A DNA stretch of 64,000 nucleotides from NCBI GenBank assembly GCA_018650445.1, contig JABIFX010000203.1, positions 1 through 64,000 of the forward strand. Direction: 5' to 3'. Below the pieces are notes generated by a model, which did no database searches, was not told where the DNA came from, and saw nothing but the letters and a program-made list of their open reading frames with translations. Below, piece after piece: positions 56,670 through 64,000 of this stretch. Position numbers and translations under genes: made by a program. Every line of letters begins with the position of its first letter. The first letter of the stretch is position 1. The DNA comes from Fidelibacterota bacterium (lineage in GTDB: Bacteria; Fidelibacterota; UBA8477; JABMPR01).

Positions 56670-59600
56670 TTAGCCCGATTCGTCTGGTATGCTCATGTAT
56701 GTTTCTATCTGTTCTTCAGACAATTCATAGGAACCAGCGTGAAGGGGAGCAGATTGAAATTCCCAAGATTTCAACTTAAAGTACTGACTACGACTATCTT
56801 CAACTACAACAGGACCTGTTAGGTGTCGTTCACGCTTTTCGCAATGATCGATTAATCCGGATAAAACACAACCTGTAATTCTATCTACCTGGAAATCCCC
56901 GAAAGGAGTCTCCCCCATTTGAGTCAGATATTTTTTCATTTCATCAGGCAGGAATGCCGAGACTCCAAATGGTGAATTTGATATTAGTACGCCACCCTCG
57001 GTGAAAAGGATATCCGCCGATTTGGTTAATCGTTCAACGGCATCATCAATTGAAAAACAATGTGGTCCAGAATCATCAACAATCATGCATCCTTTTTTTA
57101 AATGCTGAACATCTATCAAATCAGGGACATTTGTAGCACCAATGATCAGATCAGCCTCATAAATCCTCTTACTGACCCCACTTTCACTCAAAATGATATC
57201 CGCCTTCTTAAAATGAGGATATTTTTTGATCATCTCCTGCCCAAACAATTCGATGGCATTCTCATTGGTGAACAAATCTGCTAGCATGATTTCATGCAGA
57301 TCTGGCATTCGATCAAGCATGAGTTCCAATACTGACTTGCCTACCGATCCCAACCCCAGGAATGCAACCCGCAGATCATCTATCCTTCTGCCAGTCGTAG
57401 CCAACATTTTTTCAACAGCCAACAAAACACTTGCAGCAGTTACATCATGCCCGGTTGTGATATAGGGAAGCTTCGCATCAGCCCCCTTGATCAACTCAAC
57501 AATATCATGTCCATAGGCAGTAGCACTTGGGATGAGCCCGGTAAGCGAAATATGTGAGGCCCCAAGTGATTGAGAGAGCTCTATTGCTACCAGAATCTCT
57601 GATAGCAGACCTTGCTTATCAGAGTATATGCTCGAAGAAAATCTTGGTAGATGAATAACTCCAATTACTCCATGAGCCATGGTGATGTGATATCTCAAAT
57701 GCACACCAGAATCCGATAGTTGTAGAAAGCTCTCCTCAGTAAGGTCACTCCCTTCTATCATCGCATTCGAATAATAGCTTAAAGCAACTGAGTCAAGGGG
57801 TGCCAAGCGACCTTCTGATACAAGTGTTTCCAGTGGTTGATCATGGATATCAACGACATGTTTACTTGTTACTGTTGTTGACATTTTGGCTGCCGAGATG
57901 CCTGTCTTAGCTAAGGAGCGTTCGGGTTGTCCAATATGTGATGCAAAATCCGAGAGAGTTGGATATTGAAAAATGGTTTTAACAGAAACAGAACGCTTTA
58001 ACGCATTTGAAAGCAAGCTTGTTACCTGGATCGCAGAAAGTGAATCACCACCTGATTTGAAAAAGTGCTCCCGGGATGTCAGGATTTTCTTTTCCAGGAC
58101 AGTTTGCCAGATATCAGCACATTGTTTTTCTAAATCGCTAAATATTTCATCTGAGGCAATCGGGATATCAAAAGAGGGGTCTATGTTAACTAAGACCTTT
58201 CGATCGATTTTACCATTTACGTTCAATGGGAATCGATCCATAAATACAAAACTCGATGGGATCATATATTCAGGAAGTATATGTGAAATGCACTCCCTGA
58301 TATGCTCAGCCCCAGAGCTGTTTTCGCCAACGAGATAAGCGAGCAATCCTTTTCTTCCATCCCCGTACTCTTTATCCAATACAATGGCATCGCGCACATT
58401 TTCGACACGTTTGAGGGCTGTTTCTATTTCACCTAAATCAATCCGGTAGCCCCGTATTTTGACCTGAAAGTCTGATCTGCCTTTAAAAAACAGGTCTCCA
58501 CTTTCATCCCAGACACCCAAATCCCCTGTCCGGTACATTTTCCAGCCCACCTTAAATGGATCGTCAAGAAACCAGTTCTCATTGTCTAGCTCTCGGTTGA
58601 TATATCCCTGAGAAACACCTGCTCCAGCCAGATAAATCTCCCCTACCACACCCGGTGCAAGAAGTTGTCTGTTTTGGTCCAGAACATAGATCGCACAGTT
58701 GGCCACAGCCTGCCCCATAGGAATATCACCTTCAAGAGGACTATGTTTATCAACCTCCTGCATGGATCCGCAGACTGAAAATTCTGTCGGTCCATAGGCA
58801 TTGAAATAGCGATGCTGGCTTCGATAATATTCAACATCATCGATAATTGGCACATCACCGGCTGTCATGAGGAGTCGCAAGCTACCCAATGGTGCTCTTT
58901 CAAGAGTATGCAGATAAGCTGGAGGGAGAGTCACTACAGAAATACTTTTTGTTTGTATGAATTGAAGAAATTCAACAGGATCTGCGATAATATCATCTGA
59001 AGCAATTTCAAGCGTAGCACCCGAACATATCGCTTGAAATGTTTCAGCTAGTGCGGCATCAAAAGCGAAAGAAGCAAATTGCAGGATAACATCGTCTGGA
59101 CCAATCTCCAGACGACTGATTTGATGATTAATCATATTTACAAATGAATCATGAGAAACCAAAACCCCTTTGGGCACTCCAGTAGACCCTGATGTAAAGA
59201 TCAAATATGCTGAATCATCTGCCTGAACCGTTTCTCTCTCTAATGCTCCACCACTCAGTGATGCAATTGAAGAATATTTTTGGATCGAATATTTGTCACC
59301 ATACTCGTTGGCATATTGATCATCAACGATGAGAAGTTGCACATCCGATGCTTCAAGAATTAGCTGATTGCGCCGGACTGGTTCTTTTTTTTCAAGGGGA
59401 AGAAAAATGCCCCCTGCTTTCATAATGGAGAGCATAGCAATGATAGTGTCTTGAGTACGGTCCATGAGAACTGCAACAGGTTTCTGCCTGACAAAATCCT
59501 TATGGGTAGACAATCCCTCTGCATATTGATCAGAAATTGTTCTCAGCTCAGAGTAAGATATACTTGTGCTTCCATTCGCAATGGCTATAGCATTGGATTT

Positions 59601-62600
59601 CAGGGCGACGTGATCAAACAGCTGGCAAATTGTGAGAGGGTCTATTTGCTCCACTACCGGCCCCATTGACCAACCTAAGATTCGTTTTTTCTCATGCTCA
59701 GCAAGTAGTGGAAGGGTTGCGATTCTTGTCTCAGGTTGATCAAGAGCTGCGTCAGCAATAGTGACCCACTGCCGGAGCATAGCTTCCACACGGTCATTAT
59801 TGAATAGGTCTTTGCTGTAAGTAGCTGACAACTCAGCTCCTTTTGATGTGATGGATAGTTCAAAGGATAGATCCATGCGACTGCTGTTCATCTTTAAGGG
59901 AACAGATTCCACCTCTAACGCACCCAGAGCTGAATTGCTCTCAGTTTCCTCGTTGAGGGTAAGCATGATTCCAGATATTGGTGGACGATCAACAGTTCGA
60001 TCATTCTCGATAACATCTACTAATCTGTCAAACGGATATTGGCTATGTAATAATGCATTTTCTACGACCGCTCGAGTATGAAGCACATGATCATGGAAAC
60101 TTTTATTCAATTCAAGAGACAAAACCAGTGGTACTGTATTAAGGAACAACCCAACAGTATTCTCAATGGATGCATGAACTCGACCCGAGACCGGACAAAG
60201 CAGAACCATTTTCTCTTGCTGAGCCAAACGTCCCAATAGAACTGAGGTGATCGCTGTATACAGCGTATAGGGTGTAATGGACAATTCATGAATAAGTCCC
60301 ATCATCTTCAATTTTAGATGCTCGGGGAGGCTAATAGATACCGTGTCCCCTGCATAGCTGGGTTTAGCTGATCTTGAATGATCACGAGTTAGATCAAAGG
60401 CAGGAACACCTTGAGAGAAAAGCGCTTTCCAATGTTTCTCACTCTCCTTGAATACACCCTTTTTAATCCTCTCATTCAACCAAGCAGAATAATCCTTTTG
60501 CTGAATTTTGATATTTTTCAGGACCGGTTCATCTTTATGCTGGCTATACTTCTCGTATAGTTTACTGAACTCTTGCTCAAGGATGGTTATGGATGAGGCG
60601 TCGCAAATAATATGATGGATCTTCAATAACAGAAGGTGCTTATCCGGCTCAAGTCGCACCAGTACTAATTTCCAGAGTGGTGGTTTTGTTAAATTAAAAC
60701 CTTGCGACATCTCCTGGTAAACAAGCTCCAGCGCTTTTTGATAGCTACTCGTTGCCGCTTCAGAGCTGGATCTACCGTCAAGTCCGTTACTTGAAGTACT
60801 AAAATCATATTCAGAAATTGGGATCAAATCCAAATTGGATACTTTTTGATACGGAATACCACCGATCACTGTCATACTCGTCCTGAGAACCTCATGACGG
60901 GTCATAAGCTCAAGAAAAGATTTGTTGAAGGCATCCCGATCCAGAATTCCTTTTAGAATTGAGACACCGCCCATCAAATACAAGTGCCCATATTCAGGTT
61001 CCAGCTGATCAAGAATCCAGAATCTTTTTTGAGCATTAGAGACTTCGTATCGATCCTGCTTATCCAATGCTGGAATAGGTTGAGCGGAGGATTCTTCAGC
61101 CAGCCTGAGGCTCACAGCTAGATCAATCAGTCGGGGTTTATTGAATACTTCAAGCAGGGGGAGTTCGATTTTGGCTAATTTCTGGATACGTGAGACCAAA
61201 GCCATCGCTTTCAGGCTATGACCACCCAATTCAAAAAAGTCACTGTTTCGGCCTATGGCCTTCCCCGGAAACAACGCCTCAAATATCTTGGTCAATAATT
61301 TTTCCTCATCATCCTGAGGAGGGACCATCTCCGTTTGCTCTGGTTCGAATTGGGTCATGTTTTTCAGCAGTGCTTGTCGATCAACCTTACCACTTGTCGA
61401 AAGTGGAAAAATTTCGACCCGGTTATAGCTAGCTGGTAGCATGTATACTGGCAGCATCAATCGGGCTTGTTCCAAGAGCTCGCTGCCCCTGAAATCTTGA
61501 CCATCTGCAGCTAAAAAGGCGTGCAGCAGCTTCTGCTCTGAATCATAGACAACGACTGCCTGATCAATACCGTGTATCGTACTTAACTTTTGCTCAATTT
61601 CTCCAAGTTCAACGCGGAACCCTCTTATTTTGATCTGATTATCGTTGCGACCAAAATATTCCAGTGATCCGTCAGGAAGCCATCTGGCAATGTCTCCCGT
61701 GCGATAGTATCTACCTGTTATTTCCCCATCGTAGTCTCTGAATACAGCTCCAGTTTTCTGTTCATCACGCCAATAACCCCTGGCAACCCCTGCTCCACCG
61801 ACCAACAGGTCGCCCTGCACACCAATTGGTACAATGTGCCCGCTTTCGTTCACAACCTGGGCAGTCTCATTGAGAAGTGGCTGGCCAATTGTAACCGTAT
61901 CTGAAGTCACCTCACTTGCAGTGGACCATATCGTTGTCTCGGTGGGTCCATATACGTTCATGACCCTGGTCTCAGAAAATTGGCAGAGTTGTCCAGCCAG
62001 TTTCTTTGGCAAGGCTTCACCACCCACCAATATCACTTTCAATGTTTTTAAAATCTCCCAGTTATCACTTTCCATTAGAACAGCTAAATGGGAGGGCGTT
62101 ATCTGAATTGCAGAACAATTTCTATTTGTGATAAGCCGCAATATTGAATTTGGATCGAGAAACGAAGAGTCACCACTGATAACGATCTCGATCCCATTGA
62201 GCATTGCACCCAGAAGTTCTAATCCAGAGATATCAAATGTATAGGTCGTGAGGGCCAATAATCGATCAGTGTTAAAAAGTCCAAATCGATGTGACATATT
62301 TTCAAAAAATGAGAGCAAATTTCGGTGGGTGACCTCCACCCCTTTGGGCTTTCCTGTAGATCCAGAAGTAAACATTATGTAAGCACTATCGTTGGGATCG
62401 ATGGTGGGGAATATGGATTGAACCCGTTGTGAGTTGGACAGAGCATCTGTAAGCTGAATCACTGGATAAGATGTTACCAAGTCAGGTAATTCCATGTCGG
62501 TAAGGATCACTGTAGGTTCTGTATCCTCAAGAATGGTTTGAATACGTGCAATTGGGGTGGTTACTGACAGTGGTATATAGGAAGCTCCTGCTCTCAATAC

Positions 62601-64000
62601 GCCCAGAAGAATGGCCGGTAGATATCTACTCCGTGAGATCAGGAGCACTACTCTATCACCAGGACTCACATCATTGCCCTGAAGATATTGAGCAATATCA
62701 ATGGTCTGCTGGTAGACTGTTTGATAAGTGCAGCTCCCCTCCCCATCAGAAACTGCAACGCTTTCAGGCTGAACGGCACAGATCGCATCAAATGCTTCAA
62801 TGAGTGATTGGTGACTTGGTGGTTGCCTGTCGCCTCTCGAAAATGTATCCAGAATCAATTTTCTCTCAGCCACAGGGAGGAAGGAATGTTGGAATAGCGA
62901 GAGATCTGGATCGCTAACAAGCCTGTTGGCAATATGCTCAAGGCGTACTCCCAGATTTTCAATGTCCCATTTACTTAATCGATGTGGATCATATCCAAAT
63001 CGAAGACGAATCCTATTCTCTGGAAAAATTGAGACCTCGAGGGTGTAGTGTGTTTGCTCATGAATAGCATAAGTGTCCGCCTTTATGCCAGGAAGAAATT
63101 CCTTATTCTCATCATTCCCATCCTGTCCACCCTCAAATACAAGGATATGTTGCAGAAGATCCTTACCAGCTTCTGTATAAGTTTGAATGTCGGCCAGCGG
63201 TAAATATTGATGTTCGTTGATCTCGGCAAATCCAGCTCTGGACTGTTGTAGCAAGTCAGCAAAACTATTGTCGCCAATTTTTACTCTGAAAGGAACCGTA
63301 TTAATAAAGAGGCCAAGCATATATTTTGTACCCTGAAGCTCAACGGGTCGACCATTGATCGTTACTCCATAAACCACATCATTTCTATTTGTCAGGTAAG
63401 AGAGCAGGACACCCCATATTGAAAGCATCACCTGATTCTGTGTTACACCAAACTCTCGGGCAATGCCTTCGATTTTCTGCGTCAATGATGTCCCAAATCG
63501 GATCGAGTGCTGCTCCAACTGAGCTCCAGGGGCAATTGATCCAGCTGTTGATGGGATCTCACATTTCCCTTTGTATCCAGACAGATAGGTCTTCCAGAAT
63601 TTCTTATCCGAACTGAAATCTCGATCCTTCCACCATGCCAAATACCTGGCGTATGACGGAACAGCTTTCAGGACAGGTGATTCATTATTCTGACGGGCGC
63701 GGTAGAACTCATAGAGATCATGATGCAGGATGGGGAAGCTCAGACCATCCATTAACAGGTGATGAAAGCTGATGATCAGCTCATAGGTATTGGCAGAAGT
63801 TCTGATTAGATGGCTTCTGAACAGATTCCCCTTAGAAAAATCACACCCCTGTTTGAGATCTTCACTCATCAACCTTTCGATCTCATGATCTTGAAACTGG
63901 GTCTGCTGATCTGACAGATCGGTGAACTTCCACAGACTTTTCTTTTGCTTGAGGAATACCATGAGAGGTTGTGGGACATTCCTGGTTGTCACAATTGTTC
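56670..64000 (-). CDS. Non-ribosomal peptide synthetase (C-A-T-C-A-T) with C-terminal acyl-ACP-reductase-like Rossmann domain; 5' partial at window edge
   Basis: HHLLMDG; YIMFTSGSTGKPKG; FFELGGHSLKAM; HHIICDA; YLIFTSGSTGVPKG; FFKSGGDSLSAIQ; then VAFLGLGSVGKSVLELML and ITGCVLSGLI. Confidence 0.93.
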   Translation of the reverse strand, partial: TIVTTRNVPQPLMVFLKQKKSLWKFTDLSDQQTQFQDHEIERLMSEDLKQGCDFSKGNLFRSHLIRTSANTYELIISFHHLLMDGLSFPILHHDLYEFYRARQNNESPVLKAVPSYARYLAWWKDRDFSSDKKFWKTYLSGYKGKCEIPSTAGSIAPGAQLEQHSIRFGTSLTQKIEGIAREFGVTQNQVMLSIWGVLLSYLTNRNDVVYGVTINGRPVELQGTKYMLGLFINTVPFRVKIGDNSFADLLQQSRAGFAEINEHQYLPLADIQTYTEAGKDLLQHILVFEGGQDGNDENKEFLPGIKADTYAIHEQTHYTLEVSIFPENRIRLRFGYDPHRLSKWDIENLGVRLEHIANRLVSDPDLSLFQHSFLPVAERKLILDTFSRGDRQPPSHQSLIEAFDAICAVQPESVAVSDGEGSCTYQTVYQQTIDIAQYLQGNDVSPGDRVVLLISRSRYLPAILLGVLRAGASYIPLSVTTPIARIQTILEDTEPTVILTDMELPDLVTSYPVIQLTDALSNSQRVQSIFPTIDPNDSAYIMFTSGSTGKPKGVEVTHRNLLSFFENMSHRFGLFNTDRLLALTTYTFDISGLELLGAMLNGIEIVISGDSSFLDPNSILRLITNRNCSAIQITPSHLAVLMESDNWEILKTLKVILVGGEALPKKLAGQLCQFSETRVMNVYGPTETTIWSTASEVTSDTVTIGQPLLNETAQVVNESGHIVPIGVQGDLLVGGAGVARGYWRDEQKTGAVFRDYDGEITGRYYRTGDIARWLPDGSLEYFGRNDNQIKIRGFRVELGEIEQKLSTIHGIDQAVVVYDSEQKLLHAFLAADGQDFRGSELLEQARLMLPVYMLPASYNRVEIFPLSTSGKVDRQALLKNMTQFEPEQTEMVPPQDDEEKLLTKIFEALFPGKAIGRNSDFFELGGHSLKAMALVSRIQKLAKIELPLLEVFNKPRLIDLAVSLRLAEESSAQPIPALDKQDRYEVSNAQKRFWILDQLEPEYGHLYLMGGVSILKGILDRDAFNKSFLELMTRHEVLRTSMTVIGGIPYQKVSNLDLIPISEYDFSTSSNGLDGRSSSEAATSSYQKALELVYQEMSQGFNLTKPPLWKLVLVRLEPDKHLLLLKIHHIICDASSITILEQEFSKLYEKYSQHKDEPVLKNIKIQQKDYSAWLNERIKKGVFKESEKHWKALFSQGVPAFDLTRDHSRSAKPSYAGDTVSISLPEHLKLKMMGLIHELSITPYTLYTAITSVLLGRLAQQEKMVLLCPVSGRVHASIENTVGLFLNTVPLVLSLELNKSFHDHVLHTRAVVENALLHSQYPFDRLVDVIENDRTVDRPPISGIMLTLNEETESNSALGALEVESVPLKMNSSRMDLSFELSITSKGAELSATYSKDLFNNDRVEAMLRQWVTIADAALDQPETRIATLPLLAEHEKKRILGWSMGPVVEQIDPLTICQLFDHVALKSNAIAIANGSTSISYSELRTISDQYAEGLSTHKDFVRQKPVAVLMDRTQDTIIAMLSIMKAGGIFLPLEKKEPVRRNQLILEASDVQLLIVDDQYANEYGDKYSIQKYSSIASLSGGALERETVQADDSAYLIFTSGSTGVPKGVLVSHDSFVNMINHQISRLEIGPDDVILQFASFAFDAALAETFQAICSGATLEIASDDIIADPVEFLQFIQTKSISVVTLPPAYLHTLERAPLGSLRLLMTAGDVPIIDDVEYYRSQHRYFNAYGPTEFSVCGSMQEVDKHSPLEGDIPMGQAVANCAIYVLDQNRQLLAPGVVGEIYLAGAGVSQGYINRELDNENWFLDDPFKVGWKMYRTGDLGVWDESGDLFFKGRSDFQVKIRGYRIDLGEIETALKRVENVRDAIVLDKEYGDGRKGLLAYLVGENSSGAEHIRECISHILPEYMIPSSFVFMDRFPLNVNGKIDRKVLVNIDPSFDIPIASDEIFSDLEKQCADIWQTVLEKKILTSREHFFKSGGDSLSAIQVTSLLSNALKRSVSVKTIFQYPTLSDFASHIGQPERSLAKTGISAAKMSTTVTSKHVVDIHDQPLETLVSEGRLAPLDSVALSYYSNAMIEGSDLTEESFLQLSDSGVHLRYHITMAHGVIGVIHLPRFSSSIYSDKQGLLSEILVAIELSQSLGASHISLTGLIPSATAYGHDIVELIKGADAKLPYITTGHDVTAASVLLAVEKMLATTGRRIDDLRVAFLGLGSVGKSVLELMLDRMPDLHEIMLADLFTNENAIELFGQEMIKKYPHFKKADIILSESGVSKRIYEADLIIGATNVPDLIDVQHLKKGCMIVDDSGPHCFSIDDAVERLTKSADILFTEGGVLISNSPFGVSAFLPDEMKKYLTQMGETPFGDFQVDRITGCVLSGLIDHCEKRERHLTGPVVVEDSRSQYFKLKSWEFQSAPLHAGSYELSEEQIETYMSIPDESG

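Overview
The window is dominated by one co-oriented (minus-strand) catabolic locus for uronate polysaccharides, about 52 kb (3332-55671). Recombinase remnants and copies of a structured, tRNA-Leu-like 123-nt repeat flank it on both sides. The right half (28.1-55.7 kb) looks like an alginate system: three PL6-type lyases, a PL17-like oligoalginate lyase, an alginate-lyase-family lipoprotein, KdgF-like cupin, DEH-reductase-like SDR, KDG kinase, KDPG aldolase, hexuronate MFS transporter, FadR-type GntR regulator, a TonB-dependent receptor without SusD, PorV/FadL-like outer-membrane proteins and T9SS-type surface beta-helix proteins. The left half (6.4-27 kb) looks like a second uronate system: GH2, GH88/105, heparinase II/III-like, alginate-lyase-family and DUF4861-like proteins, KduI/KduD, UxaC, a UxuB-type SDR, a broken uxuA, TRAP transporter, LacI regulator, and a plant-glucuronokinase-like GHMP kinase beside a GalU-like uridylyltransferase. 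The left edge has a partial Nudix gene, an IS3-type element with long terminal inverted repeats, and a 5'-truncated tyrosine recombinase. The right edge has a frameshifted recombinase fragment and a large partial NRPS (C-A-T-C-A-T) ending in an unusual Rossmann domain that resembles cyanobacterial acyl-ACP reductase. The most notable points are the glucuronokinase/GalU pair next to a broken uxuA, the SusD-less uptake cluster, a shared FadR-like operator motif, the tRNA-Leu-like repeats, and the NRPS terminal domain. All family assignments come from motifs and recall, without database searches.
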